Source of the DNA: Lysinibacillus sp. 2017
GTDB lineage: Bacteria; Bacillota; Bacilli; Bacillales_A; Planococcaceae
DNA length: 64,000 nucleotides
Assembly (NCBI RefSeq): GCF_003073375.1
Contig: NZ_CP029002.1
Location: forward strand, 1,846,001 to 1,910,000
Direction of reading: 5' to 3'
Positions 9,313 to 18,242 of the stretch are shown here, one piece after another. Positions within the stretch are counted from its first letter, which is position 1. Every line of letters starts with the position of its first letter. The position numbers and the translations under genes are program-made. The notes beneath the pieces are model-generated. The model was not told the origin of the DNA and ran no database searches. It was given only the letters and a program-made list of their open reading frames with translations.

Positions 9313-10554
9313 TTGGAAAAAGAAAAAGGAATAAACAAAAACAAGCCTTTACCTGAAGAAGGAGTAAAAACCAGTGTTTTTTCTTCGCGCTTCATTCAAT
9401 TTTTAGGTGGTAAAAATATTTTATTCCTATTAATTATTATTTTAATGCTTGGTTGTACCATTTTTGTGTACGACAAGATTGCATTTATATTTGAACCACT
9501 TAGTGTGTTATTTGAGGTCATCATTTTACCTGGGGTTCTGGGCGTCATATTATACTACTTACTACGACCACCTTTAAATTTACTTGTAAAATGGAAAGTG
9601 CCTAGACCATTAGGCATACTGATTTTGTACATTATTGTCGTTGCGCTTATTACATTAGTTGTATTACTAGTCTATCCGTTTTTACGAGACCAGTTAACAA
9701 ATTTAGCACAGGAATTTCCTGTTGTTTTTATGTCCTTTGCGGATCAAGTTTTAAGTTTTATAAATAATTCACAATTTGATGAGTTTCTCCAAACGGTTAA
9801 TGTCGATTACAATCGAGTTTTAACAGACTTTACCGATGATTTAGTGAATACAGTTAAAGATACAATGTCCAGTGTTGCATCAAGTGTTGCTTCGGGGATT
9901 ACAGGCTTTGTTTCTGCATTAACAGGAATCCTATTATCATTAGTTATTGTACCTTTCATCACATTTTATTTATTGTATGAAGGTCATAAAATGCCGGGCT
10001 TTATTCTACGCTTATTTCCTCCACGTATGCGTAAAGAAATTGGCGCTGTTTTACACGATATGGACAAACAAATTAGTTCTTACGTACAAGGGCAAATTTT
10101 AGTATCGTTTTGTATCGGAATTATGATGACAATCGGTTTTTTAATTATACGTATGCCCTATGCGTTATTAATTGGCTTTTTAGCAATGATTACAAGTGTT
10201 GTTCCGTATTTAGGACCTGTAATTGCTGCAACACCAGCTGCTATTATTGCCATCGTACATTCACCATGGCTCCTTGTAAAACTGATTATTGTCTGGACAA
10301 TCGTTCAATTAATAGAAGGGAAGTTTATTTCCCCTCAAATTATGGGTAAATCATTGAGTATTCACCCAATCTCTATTATATTTGTCTTATTAACAGCTGG
10401 TTCGTTATTTGGTGTTGCTGGAGTTGTATTAGGACTTCCAGGTTATGCTTTAATTAAAGTCATAGTAACCCATGTATATCGTTTATTCAAAGAGCGGTAT
10501 AATCGTTTTCAACCAGATAATAGTAATTTATATGAAGATACCAAAAGTAAGTAA
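9313..10554 (+). CDS. AI-2E family (TqsA/PerM-like) membrane transporter
   Basis: A membrane protein of about 413 aa, start chosen at TTG 9313 because GGGGTGG lies at the correct distance. The pattern is that of the family: a charged cytoplasmic start, two helices near 40-90, one near 100-125, a long amphipathic extracellular segment, then a cluster of helices from about 190 to 390, with the signature region YLGPVIAATPAAI. Members export signalling molecules or act as Na+/H+ antiporters; the substrate here is unknown. It follows the LCP gene and ends in its own terminator. Confidence 0.88.
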   Translation: MEKEKGINKNKPLPEEGVKTSVFSSRFIQFLGGKNILFLLIIILMLGCTIFVYDKIAFIFEPLSVLFEVIILPGVLGVILYYLLRPPLNLLVKWKVPRPLGILILYIIVVALITLVVLLVYPFLRDQLTNLAQEFPVVFMSFADQVLSFINNSQFDEFLQTVNVDYNRVLTDFTDDLVNTVKDTMSSVASSVASGITGFVSALTGILLSLVIVPFITFYLLYEGHKMPGFILRLFPPRMRKEIGAVLHDMDKQISSYVQGQILVSFCIGIMMTIGFLIIRMPYALLIGFLAMITSVVPYLGPVIAATPAAIIAIVHSPWLLVKLIIVWTIVQLIEGKFISPQIMGKSLSIHPISIIFVLLTAGSLFGVAGVVLGLPGYALIKVIVTHVYRLFKERYNRFQPDNSNLYEDTKSK

Positions 10555-10557
10555 TTT

Positions 10558-10588
10558 AAATCGGTAGCAATCGCTGCCGATTTTTTTT
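10558..10588 (+). terminator. intrinsic terminator
   Basis: A TCGGTAGC/GCTGCCGA stem (one G-T pair) followed by T8. Confidence 0.85.
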
Positions 10589-10630
10589 AAAATCATATTA
10601 AGGTAGTTACAAAAAAGCGGGGGATTTAAC

Positions 10631-11017
10631 ATGATGAGTAAATGGTTAACAATAGTCGAAAAAAATGGGGTTAAAGTTGAAACTGTCATTGAAAAGACAG
10701 AGTTAGTTGAAGGGGATTCACTAAATGGTACTGTGTATATTACGTCAGAAAATGAAGAAGAAAAAATAGATTGTATCTCATTGAAGGTACTAAGTAATGA
10801 ACCAACAGGTGAATTGCACTTGATTGCCAAACATTCATTCCAACTTGTAGGAAGTATTCATTCGAAAGAAGCCGAAATGGTACCGTTTGAATTGATACCT
10901 GATGACCGCTGGAATAATGATACAGATGACAATCAGCTGATTTTTAAAACATCCGTATTGTTTTTAGACGGAACTGAAATTGAAGAGGTTGGAATTATTT
11001 CATATTATATGGAGTAA
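10631..11017 (+). CDS. short Spo0M-like (arrestin-fold) protein
   Basis: A 128-aa protein resembling the N-terminal half of Spo0M sporulation-control proteins: the strand pattern with VETVIEKTELVEGDSLNGTVYI is characteristic of that arrestin-like fold. Full-length Spo0M is about 258 aa, so this copy has only one of the two lobes. GGGGG precedes the ATG by seven bases; there are two consecutive ATGs. It stands alone between terminators. In B. subtilis Spo0M affects sporulation and cell morphology; a similar role is inference. Confidence 0.7.
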   Translation: MMSKWLTIVEKNGVKVETVIEKTELVEGDSLNGTVYITSENEEEKIDCISLKVLSNEPTGELHLIAKHSFQLVGSIHSKEAEMVPFELIPDDRWNNDTDDNQLIFKTSVLFLDGTEIEEVGIISYYME

Positions 11018-11029
11018 TCTAACTATGTA

Positions 11030-11067
11030 AAAAGAGCATTCGATTGAATTCGAATGCTCCTTTTTTA
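11030..11067. terminator. bidirectional terminator
   Basis: GAGCATTCG (11034-11042) pairs with CGAATGCTC (11051-11059), with flanking A and T runs, between convergent genes. Confidence 0.88.
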
Positions 11068-11072
11068 ATTGT

Positions 11073-12233
11073 TTATGCTAATGTTTTTAATCGTTCTACT
11101 GCTTTTATTAATGTTTCAACTGGTTGTACTAAAGCTAAACGCAAATAGCCTTCACCCGCGGTACCAAATGTTGTACCCGGTACCATAACAACGCCCGTTT
11201 CTTCAATGGCTTTAAACGCAAAGTCTATACAGTTCATTGTTGAAGGGTATTTCGCCCAAACGAACATGCCACCATCACTTGGTGCAACTTCCCATCCTAT
11301 TGACGTTAACCCATCCATTAATGTTTTATGACGAACAGAGAATGTTTTACGAAGTTCAGCAGTTACAACTTCTGCATTATCAAGTGCCATAGCAGCTACT
11401 AGTTGAATCGGTTCGAAAATACCGAAATCTAGGTTTGATTTTAATTGTTTCATAATACCGATCAATTCCGCATTCCCTACGATATAAGCAATACGAGTTC
11501 CTGCTAAGCTGAAGCTTTTTGATAGCGAGTTTATTTCTAAACCAACTTCTTTCGCACCAGGAGTAGCTAGGAAGCTAATTGGGGCATCTCCTTTAAAGTA
11601 AAACTCTGAGTAAGCAGCATCATGTAAAACAATAATATTGTATTGTTTAGCAAAAGCAACCACTTCTTCAAAGTATTCTAATGAAGGCATTGCTGGTACT
11701 GGATTTCCTGGTAAGTTTAAAATCAGCAATTTCGCCTTTTGTAAAACTTCTTCTGGAACTGCTTTTAAATCGGGCAAATAATTATTTTCTTTTGTAAGTG
11801 GCATGTAGTATGGTACCGCGCCAGCTAAGTGAATCCCTGCATCATAAGCGACATAGGCTGGGTTTGTTGTTAATACAACATCACCAGGGTCACAAAAGGC
11901 GACAGGAAGATGAACTAATCCTTCTTGAGAGCCGATTGTTTGAACTACTTCACAAGATGGATCTAATTCTACGCCATTGACACGTTTATAATAGCGACAT
12001 ACTGCGTCGTTAAATGTTTGAATACCCGTTAATGTATAACCATATGAAGAAGAAAGTGCAGTTAATTCTGACATTTCACTTCGTAAATTTTCAGCAGGTG
12101 GAATATCCGGGCTACCTAAGCTAAGATCGATTAATTCCATCCCTTTTTGTTGTTGGTTTATTGCGTGTTGTTTTAAATCTCCAAAAATAGATGGAGTAAA
12201 TAACGACATTTTTTTTGATGGTTGGATATTCAA
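11073..12233 (-). CDS. class I/II PLP-dependent aminotransferase
   Basis: An aminotransferase of about 386 aa. I place the start at the TTG codon at 12233-12231, nine bases after GGAG, rather than at the upstream in-frame ATG. Fold-type I motifs are visible: LSLGSPDIPP, the NLPGNP segment, HDAAYSEF (pyridoxal-binding Asp/Tyr) and the Schiff-base lysine in NSLSKSFSLAGTR. The set fits the LL-diaminopimelate/aspartate-type aminotransferase group, which is over-annotated, so the substrate is left open. It is a single gene, convergent with the Spo0M-like gene and divergent from the P-loop gene. Confidence 0.9.
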   Translation of the reverse strand: MNIQPSKKMSLFTPSIFGDLKQHAINQQQKGMELIDLSLGSPDIPPAENLRSEMSELTALSSSYGYTLTGIQTFNDAVCRYYKRVNGVELDPSCEVVQTIGSQEGLVHLPVAFCDPGDVVLTTNPAYVAYDAGIHLAGAVPYYMPLTKENNYLPDLKAVPEEVLQKAKLLILNLPGNPVPAMPSLEYFEEVVAFAKQYNIIVLHDAAYSEFYFKGDAPISFLATPGAKEVGLEINSLSKSFSLAGTRIAYIVGNAELIGIMKQLKSNLDFGIFEPIQLVAAMALDNAEVVTAELRKTFSVRHKTLMDGLTSIGWEVAPSDGGMFVWAKYPSTMNCIDFAFKAIEETGVVMVPGTTFGTAGEGYLRLALVQPVETLIKAVERLKTLA

Positions 12234-12389
12234 TTTGTAACACTCCTTAATACTTTTCAAATGTAGCCCCATTTTATCATACTCATCACGTATAATGGGG
12301 AGGATATCAGAAAATAGAGTTAATTCATTCTATTAAAGCGGGATAATGAAATGTAAGAGCAAATTTCTACGCAAGCAAAGGGGATTCCT

Positions 12390-13187
12390 ATGAAAATTTA
12401 TTCATTAAGTGGTGCAAGTGGGACCGGTAAAAGTACGTCGGCACTTGAATTAGCGTATTTACATAACATCGAAGGAATAATCGATGATGGCATATTAATC
12501 ATTCATGGCGAAAAATGTGCAGGGACAAGTGCGAAATTCGAAAAAAATGCGTTCACTGCTGTACGTCGTGCCATATTTCTAGAAGATGCACATCGGAATG
12601 AAGTGAAAAGTGCAATCGAACAAAGTAATATTCATTCATTACTAATCATCGGTACGAGCGACAAAATGACAAAAAAAATTGCAGCTAGATTAGATGTTGG
12701 TACGATTGATACATTTATCTATGTAGAGGACGTAAGAACACAAAAAGAGATTCGCCAGGCACAGTTTATTCGCCAAACCCAAGGAAAACATGTCATGCCC
12801 ATTCCACATGCCCAAGTAGAGCAAAATTTTTTTAAACGTATTATTCAAAAAGGACGAGATATCTTTTTAAATAAGAAAAAAATAGGCGAGACGACGATTG
12901 TGCAACCTGACTTTCATAAAGAGCGCATCGAAATTGCACGCGCAGTTTATGTCGCTGTATTACATCAAATTTTATCGGAAAGTGATATTGTAGCGAAATT
13001 TGAAATCATGCATTTAGCTACTGAAGCCATTCCCCAAATGCAAATTGCTGTTTATTTGCACGCACCAATTTCATATGATGTAATCATGCATCTAACGCTA
13101 TTGCAAAAAGAAATTTCTCATCAATTTTTACTTCACTTTGGCATTGAACCAGAATTTATTCATTTACAAGTGAGAGGAATAAAATAA
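12390..13187 (+). CDS. P-loop ATPase with Asp23-like C-terminal domain
   Basis: A 265-aa protein. The N-terminus has a clear Walker A SGASGTGKST (residues 7-16); the middle contains a DVGTIDTFIYVED segment. The last 65 residues have alternating hydrophobic strands and an amphipathic helix reminiscent of Asp23/Gls24 domains, which is a tentative reading. I do not know a characterised homologue. AAGGGGATTCCT precedes the ATG. It is a single gene closed by the terminator at 13207. A role in nucleotide-dependent regulation or stress is possible but unproven. Confidence 0.65.
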   Translation: MKIYSLSGASGTGKSTSALELAYLHNIEGIIDDGILIIHGEKCAGTSAKFEKNAFTAVRRAIFLEDAHRNEVKSAIEQSNIHSLLIIGTSDKMTKKIAARLDVGTIDTFIYVEDVRTQKEIRQAQFIRQTQGKHVMPIPHAQVEQNFFKRIIQKGRDIFLNKKKIGETTIVQPDFHKERIEIARAVYVAVLHQILSESDIVAKFEIMHLATEAIPQMQIAVYLHAPISYDVIMHLTLLQKEISHQFLLHFGIEPEFIHLQVRGIK

Positions 13188-13206
13188 CAGAGGTAAAATT
13201 TGAGAT

Positions 13207-13246
13207 AAAACACCATCTTTCTGTGATGAAAAATGGTGTTTTTTGT
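13207..13246 (+). terminator. intrinsic terminator
   Basis: An AAACACCAT/ATGGTGTTT stem with T6 ends the P-loop gene. Confidence 0.85.
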
Positions 13247-13373
13247 TTGGTTAAAATTATATTGGCACTTCTTCTTATTATTTGTATTCTTTCTACATTT
13301 AAATAAAAGGAATTTTTAAAATTTTCAAAAAATGAATTGTATTTTATGAAAAATAATTATATTCTATATATCA

Positions 13374-13391
13374 ATTGGTGGTTGAACCAAT
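13374..13391. promoter_or_regulatory. candidate GntR/FadR-type operator
   Basis: ATTGGT and ACCAAT enclose GGTTGA, giving an 18-base dyad with an inner GGTT-G-AACC, 40-58 bases before the dehydrogenase start. A partial second copy (GGTCCAACCAAT) follows at 13401. FadR-subfamily regulators bind TGGT-ACCA dyads of this kind, and a FadR-type regulator is encoded at the end of this operon, so autogenous control is likely. Inference from symmetry and context. Confidence 0.55.
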
Positions 13392-13431
13392 AACGTTAGA
13401 GGTCCAACCAATAGAAATATGGGGGATGAAC

Positions 13432-14796
13432 ATGAATTATATCGAACAATTACAGAAAATGCTGTCATCGGAACAAGTCACGACAAACGATGTACTACTT
13501 GAACAACATAGTAAAGATGAATCTTACCACGAATCACATTTACCTGATGTAGTTATTTTTCCAAAATCGACAGAGGAAGTAAGTCAAGTTGTTGCATTTG
13601 CAAATGAACATCAAATACCAGTCGTACCATTTGGACTTGGTACAAGTTTAGAAGGGCATGTCATTCCTTATAATGGGGGGATTTCACTCGATCTATCACT
13701 TATGAATGCTGTTCTTGAAGTACGTCCAGATGATTTTTTAGTAAAGGTCCAACCAGGTTTAACACGAAGTCAACTCAATAAAGAATTAAAGAAATACGGT
13801 TTGTTTTTCTCAGTAGATCCTGGTGCAGATGCAACGCTTGGTGGAATGGCAGCAACAAATGCTAGCGGAACAACTTCCGTTCGATATGGTATCATGCGCG
13901 ATCAAGTTCGTGATTTAGAAGTTGTTTTAGCAAATGGAGACATTATACATACAGGAGGTTTAGCAGCGAAATCATCTTCTGGTTATCATCTCAATAGTCT
14001 ACTTGTCGGTTCTGAAGGCACATTAGGTGTTATTACAGAGTTAACATTACGCGTTTATGGTATTCCAGAAAAAATTGTAGCGGGCCGTGCAACATTTAAT
14101 TCCGTTCAACTAGCCGTTGATTCAGTCGTTGCATTAAAGCAAGCGGGCATTCCAATGGCACGCATCGAACTTGTCGATCAACATAGTATTGAGCAAGTAA
14201 ATTCTGCAAGCGGAACTACCTTTGCGGAAGCACCAACATTATTTTTAGAATTTCATGGCAATGAAGCAGGTCTTACGGCAGATATTGAATTTGCAACGGA
14301 GTTATTAAACGATAATAGTTGTCTTGAAATTAAGTTCGAAAAGGATGAACGTGACCGCAATAAGCTTTGGGAACTTCGTCACAATTTAGCCTACACATAC
14401 ATTCACGCAGCACCTAAAAAACGATTAATGACGACGGATGTAGTTGTGCCGATTAATTCGCTACCAGATGCGATTGAAAATTCACGTGCAAAAATTGAAA
14501 GTATGAATATTAATGCAGGGATCGTTGGACATGTTGGGGATGGAAATTATCATATTTTACTGATGGTAGATATGAGTAATCAAGATGAAATTGCACGGGC
14601 TAAAGAATTAAATGAACATGTCGTTGAATATGCCTTATCACACGGAGGTACGTGTACAGGGGAGCATGGGGTTGGCGTTGGGAAAGCAAAATATCAGCGT
14701 CTCGAGCATGGCTTAGCGTATAAGTGGATGAAAGAAATTAAAAAGGCGCTTGATCCGAACAATATTTTAAATCCAGGAAAAATTTTTATTGATTAG
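13432..14796 (+). CDS. FAD-linked oxidase, D-lactate/glycolate dehydrogenase type (GlcD-like)
   Basis: A 454-aa flavoprotein of the FAD-binding type-4 superfamily. The ATG at 13432 has GGGGG six bases upstream; upstream in-frame codons lack a site. FAD-binding segments are present: VVPFGLGTSLEGH, then PGADATLGGMAATNASG, and the C-terminal cap motifs HVGDGNYH and HGGTCTGEHGVGVGK, ending with LDPNNILNPGK. These identify the GlcD/D-lactate dehydrogenase group that oxidises 2-hydroxy acids. No GlcE or GlcF partners are adjacent. The following genes encode a small lipoprotein and a FadR-type regulator, forming one probable operon. Confidence 0.9.
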   Translation: MNYIEQLQKMLSSEQVTTNDVLLEQHSKDESYHESHLPDVVIFPKSTEEVSQVVAFANEHQIPVVPFGLGTSLEGHVIPYNGGISLDLSLMNAVLEVRPDDFLVKVQPGLTRSQLNKELKKYGLFFSVDPGADATLGGMAATNASGTTSVRYGIMRDQVRDLEVVLANGDIIHTGGLAAKSSSGYHLNSLLVGSEGTLGVITELTLRVYGIPEKIVAGRATFNSVQLAVDSVVALKQAGIPMARIELVDQHSIEQVNSASGTTFAEAPTLFLEFHGNEAGLTADIEFATELLNDNSCLEIKFEKDERDRNKLWELRHNLAYTYIHAAPKKRLMTTDVVVPINSLPDAIENSRAKIESMNINAGIVGHVGDGNYHILLMVDMSNQDEIARAKELNEHVVEYALSHGGTCTGEHGVGVGKAKYQRLEHGLAYKWMKEIKKALDPNNILNPGKIFID

Positions 14797-14807
14797 GGGA
14801 AATGGTG

Positions 14808-15017
14808 ATGAATAGAATTGTTCGCATTATCGGGCTCATTTTTAGCATCATGCTGCTAACAGCCTGTACAAGTTCAAATGAAAAAGCAGAATATGTCTTA
14901 TACGCTGGGCACTCGCTCGCGGCAGATCATCCGTTTGAATTAGCCGTTTTCGTAATGATTGTCTGCGTCCTCATCATTTCATTCGTTCCATCACTTAGCT
15001 TATTTTTAGTTAAATAA
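14808..15017 (+). CDS. small lipoprotein with C-terminal membrane helix
   Basis: A 69-aa protein, start chosen at ATG 14808 with GGGG upstream. It opens with a lipoprotein signal and lipobox LLTAC (Cys at about residue 20), followed by about 25 polar residues and a second hydrophobic helix (about 45-67). A lipid anchor plus a membrane helix in so short a protein is unusual; it may be an accessory subunit tying the dehydrogenase to the membrane. It lies between the dehydrogenase and regulator genes, spaced 11 and 15 bases. The family is not recognised. Confidence 0.6.
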   Translation: MNRIVRIIGLIFSIMLLTACTSSNEKAEYVLYAGHSLAADHPFELAVFVMIVCVLIISFVPSLSLFLVK

Positions 15018-15032
15018 AAAGGTGGGAGTGCG

Positions 15033-15737
15033 ATGGCTACATCGGTGAAACAAAAAGTGTATGAAATTGTTTTTCAAAAAATTCAAAATGCAATTTTAGC
15101 AGGTCAATATAATGTTGGAGATAAACTACCGTCTGAACGTGAATTAGCAGCGCAGTATCAAGTGAGTCGAAATTCTATACGAGAAGCGATACGTCTACTC
15201 GAATTAGGAAATCTCGTTGAAATAAAGCATGGAGACGGAACATTCATTAAAAGTATTACATTGCATCAAGCACAAGATAAATTGGCCAATGTTTTGTTAA
15301 AAACAGATAAGACGGTTTTATATGAAATGCTGGAATTACGTTTCATATTAGAATCTCAATGTGCCTATCTTGCAGCATCACGTGCAACTGCATCAGATCT
15401 TGAAAAAATGGCACGCGCACTTGATATTATGAAAGACGCATATGATGATGAAGAATTAGGCTTACAAGCAGATCTTGCTTTTCATATAGCCATTGCAGAG
15501 GCGACACATAATCATGTGCTCGTACAATTAATTGCATCACTCGAACCACATATGTGGAATACAATTGAGGCGACGCGCAAACATCGCCTTGCAAAGAAAA
15601 ATAATATTACCCGTACATTTGAAGAGCATAAGGAGATTTATATTGTGATTAGTCGTGGAGAAAGTGAGCAAGCAAAGATTTTAATGGAAAATCACATACG
15701 CACGATTCGTCAAGAATTATCAGAATTATCCATATAA
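15033..15737 (+). CDS. GntR-family (FadR/FCD) transcriptional regulator
   Basis: A 234-aa regulator: an N-terminal winged helix (residues 8-75) with the diagnostic GDKLPSERELAAQYQVSRNSIREAI region, which I read in segments, and a C-terminal all-helical FCD ligand domain with the metal-binding pattern Asp...His...His (QADLAFHIAIAEATHN, and later His residues). FCD regulators respond to small organic acids such as lactate, glycolate or gluconate, which fits its position behind the 2-hydroxy-acid dehydrogenase. GGTGGGAG precedes the ATG. The likely target is the dyad at 13374. Confidence 0.92.
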   Translation: MATSVKQKVYEIVFQKIQNAILAGQYNVGDKLPSERELAAQYQVSRNSIREAIRLLELGNLVEIKHGDGTFIKSITLHQAQDKLANVLLKTDKTVLYEMLELRFILESQCAYLAASRATASDLEKMARALDIMKDAYDDEELGLQADLAFHIAIAEATHNHVLVQLIASLEPHMWNTIEATRKHRLAKKNNITRTFEEHKEIYIVISRGESEQAKILMENHIRTIRQELSELSI

Positions 15738-15786
15738 AAAACTGCCCAAGAAGTTTCATGCGATAAACTTTTGGGCAGTTTTTTTT
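15738..15786. terminator. bidirectional terminator
   Basis: AAAAACTGCCCAA and its complement TTGGGCAGTTTTT form a long stem between the convergent regulator and hydratase genes. Confidence 0.88.
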
Positions 15787-16585
15787 ATTTATTTAATTGA
15801 CGTGTAAATTGCGGTTGACGCTTTTCAACAAAAGCGCGGACACCTTCAGAAAAGTCCGTTTGAGATACAAAAGGTGTTGTACCTTCCCATAGTGTAGGTG
15901 TAGAATCGAGGCATTCTTTCACAGAACGTTTTACCGCAATTAAAGAATCAGGTGACATACCAGCTACAAGTTTCCCCATTCGAATTGCAAAACGATTTAA
16001 GTCTTTTTCAGCAACTAAATAGTTCAACATACCTGCTTTAAATGCTTCCTCTGCTTTATACATGCGACCTGTAAAGACGAAATCTTTTGTAGCAGAGGGT
16101 CCAACTAAATCGACTAAGCGTTTAGCAAACTTATTGTTTAAAGTAATTCCTAATTTACCAACTGGAATACCCATTTTAGCTTTTTCAGACCCAATTCGAA
16201 TATCACATGCTAGCGCTAATTCTAAACCAGCACCCATTGCCGGACCATTAATAACGCCGATCACAGGAATTGGTAAGTTTTCGATTGTTGAAATTGTTTT
16301 TTCCATATGTACGAATGCTTCTTCTGCCTTTTCAAGAGAAATCGCATTAAACTCTTTAATATCAGAGCCCGCTGTGAAATTTTCACCTGAACCACGTAAT
16401 AATAACACCTTATTTTTTGGATTTTCTAATGTACGTAGCGCGATTTTTGCTAATTGATCCCACATATTTGCTGTTAGTGCATTTTTTAATTGTGGACGAT
16501 GAATCGTAATAATTGCCAAACCAGCAGTTTCTTGATAAATAATTTTTGCTTCTTCCGCCTCTAACCTTGTTGTACGTACTTGCAT
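15785..16585 (-). CDS. enoyl-CoA hydratase/isomerase (crotonase) family protein
   Basis: A 266-aa crotonase-fold protein. The CoA-binding and oxyanion-hole segments are visible: FTAGSDIKEFN, then INGPAMGAGLELALACDIRIGSE read in parts, with PVGKLGI following. The second catalytic acidic residue typical of true hydratases (Glu in the second motif) is not obvious; the position near KMGIPVGKLG lacks it, so isomerase or other crotonase chemistry is possible. GGGGGA precedes the ATG. It stands alone; the substrate is unknown. Likely role in fatty-acid or branched-chain acyl-CoA metabolism. Confidence 0.88.
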   Translation of the reverse strand: MQVRTTRLEAEEAKIIYQETAGLAIITIHRPQLKNALTANMWDQLAKIALRTLENPKNKVLLLRGSGENFTAGSDIKEFNAISLEKAEEAFVHMEKTISTIENLPIPVIGVINGPAMGAGLELALACDIRIGSEKAKMGIPVGKLGITLNNKFAKRLVDLVGPSATKDFVFTGRMYKAEEAFKAGMLNYLVAEKDLNRFAIRMGKLVAGMSPDSLIAVKRSVKECLDSTPTLWEGTTPFVSQTDFSEGVRAFVEKRQPQFTRQLNK

Positions 16586-16763
16586 GTATTATTTCCCCCT
16601 CAACTAATCCTATACTTGCGCCTATTATAGCCCATAATCCTAGAAATGGCATGCAATTAAGAATTAGTGAGTAAAATTTCGCAATGGTGAGCATTTTACA
16701 CGACACATTTATTATTTTAATGGAATGAACATGGTACAATTATACGAGAAGGAGCGTGGGAAT

Positions 16764-17624
16764 ATGGATCCGTTAAACAACTATGTAAAAGCATTTGGAA
16801 CTTATTTGCAATCATTGAATAAATCACATTATACAATCAAACAATATACTTTGGATGCGAAACAATTTGCCAGCATTATCGAAGAACAACAGACTCTTGA
16901 TGTGGCATTGCAACATTATGTAAAAATAATAAAAGAAACGTATACTCCTTCAAACTCTATCAATCGGAAATTCGCCTCAGTTCGACATTTTTTGGGTTTC
17001 TTGCAATTACGAGGAGTCATTCACACGTATCATACCGAAATATTACAGCCCCTTCCAAAAGAAGAAAAAAAGCTCCCCGTACTTACAGAAAAACAATTGT
17101 TCCAAACCATTTCATTTTGGCCAAAGAAATATGAAACTGCACTGAATGAAGAAGACGAATGGCTAGCACTTCGTAATACAACAATTGTCTTTGTTATTGC
17201 AGAACTTGGCATAAAACCAGCAGAGCTTGTACGTATGGAATGGAGACATTTACATATAGATGAGAACGAGGTAACCATAGTTTCGACAAAAACCTTCCGA
17301 ATATTAAAGGTGTCTACGAAACTAATTGAATTACTTAAACGTTATAAAGAAGGTACACAAAAATTTATGCCACTCGTTTTAGAAGCATCACACATATGGC
17401 TTGGTGTTGGTAACAAAAAAGGCGAGCCAATTACAGTAAAAACAATCGAGCGAATTTTTAAAGCGATGTCTATGCAACTTGAGTTTAAAGTAACGGCAAC
17501 GAATATACGTTATTACGCGATACATCGTGAATTGAATGACACAGATGAAACCAATGAATTATACGAGCAATTCGGCTATGCACGTAAAGGCGTGTTAACA
17601 GAACGGCAACAAAGATTTAAATGA
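16764..17624 (+). CDS. degenerate tyrosine-recombinase-like protein
   Basis: A 286-aa protein, start at ATG 16764 nine bases after AAGGAG. It keeps the two-domain shape of tyrosine recombinases: a helical core-binding domain (residues 5-90) and a catalytic-like domain. The active site is eroded. The first catalytic Arg, normally in LGLR or LGIR, is Lys in LGIKPAEL; the HxLRH motif is TNIRYY; the GH motif is GYARK; and no YxH-type nucleophile is found. Length and an intact frame argue for selection rather than random decay. It may be a DNA-binding accessory. It forms a probable operon with the 17653 and 18067 genes. Confidence 0.7.
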   Translation: MDPLNNYVKAFGTYLQSLNKSHYTIKQYTLDAKQFASIIEEQQTLDVALQHYVKIIKETYTPSNSINRKFASVRHFLGFLQLRGVIHTYHTEILQPLPKEEKKLPVLTEKQLFQTISFWPKKYETALNEEDEWLALRNTTIVFVIAELGIKPAELVRMEWRHLHIDENEVTIVSTKTFRILKVSTKLIELLKRYKEGTQKFMPLVLEASHIWLGVGNKKGEPITVKTIERIFKAMSMQLEFKVTATNIRYYAIHRELNDTDETNELYEQFGYARKGVLTERQQRFK

Positions 17625-17652
17625 AAATTCAAAAGTATAGGGGGAATTTCAG

Positions 17653-18057
17653 TTGGAAATTTCATTAATGGAAGCATATATGATCGAAGTATTAAAAACA
17701 CATCGCTATACATATGACGATGTACAATTATGCTTACATCAAAATCAGTATCACGATTTGTCGAAAGTAGCAGATATGGATCTAACCCCGTTAAAGCATT
17801 TATATGATCAATCACCAGAACAGTTCAAGTGCATTTATGAAGGGGATTATAAAGTAAAATTTATGACTTTAAATGGGTTTAAAAACATTTTACGTATGCG
17901 TTTTAAGCTTATTGAAGATCAATATGAACTACTCGCACAAGGGAATGGCATTGAAAAACTTGCGATTGACGAACAGACAGAACGAGCTATTAGCACGATT
18001 TTATCAAATAACTGGAAAGTAAAGCGTAATGGTGAATTCGTTACGTTTTATGTATAG
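17653..18057 (+). CDS. hypothetical protein
   Basis: A 134-aa soluble protein, TTG start at 17653 placed eight bases after GGGGGA. It is mixed alpha/beta by eye and has no cysteines apart from two, no signal and no recognised motif. It starts 28 bases after the recombinase-like gene and is followed 9 bases later by a tiny membrane protein gene, so the three are likely co-transcribed. Function unknown. Confidence 0.6.
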   Translation: MEISLMEAYMIEVLKTHRYTYDDVQLCLHQNQYHDLSKVADMDLTPLKHLYDQSPEQFKCIYEGDYKVKFMTLNGFKNILRMRFKLIEDQYELLAQGNGIEKLAIDEQTERAISTILSNNWKVKRNGEFVTFYV

Positions 18058-18066
18058 AGGTAAACG

Positions 18067-18201
18067 ATGAACATCCTATTATTTATAGTATTGTTAGTGA
18101 TTTTAGTTCCGATTGCGATTAAAGTTGTTAGCAAGTTAATAAAGTTTACCGTTATTATCGTTATATTATTTGTACTTTATAAATATTTTACCGGTGTATA
18201 G
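18067..18201 (+). CDS. small hydrophobic protein (44 aa)
   Basis: A 44-codon gene beginning at ATG 18067, seven bases after AGAGG. Nearly the whole product is hydrophobic: helices at about residues 2-18 and 25-41 separated by KVVSKLIKF, so a two-helix hairpin in the membrane is likely. It sits at the end of the recombinase-like operon, directly before a strong terminator. It might be a small accessory membrane protein; no family recognised. Confidence 0.5.
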   Translation: MNILLFIVLLVILVPIAIKVVSKLIKFTVIIVILFVLYKYFTGV

Positions 18202-18242
18202 AAAAAGGATGTGAGATAAATGGCTCACATCCTTTTTTCTAT
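18202..18242. terminator. bidirectional terminator
   Basis: AAAAAGGATGTGAG pairs with CTCACATCCTTTTT around an 8-base loop, between convergent genes. Confidence 0.9.
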
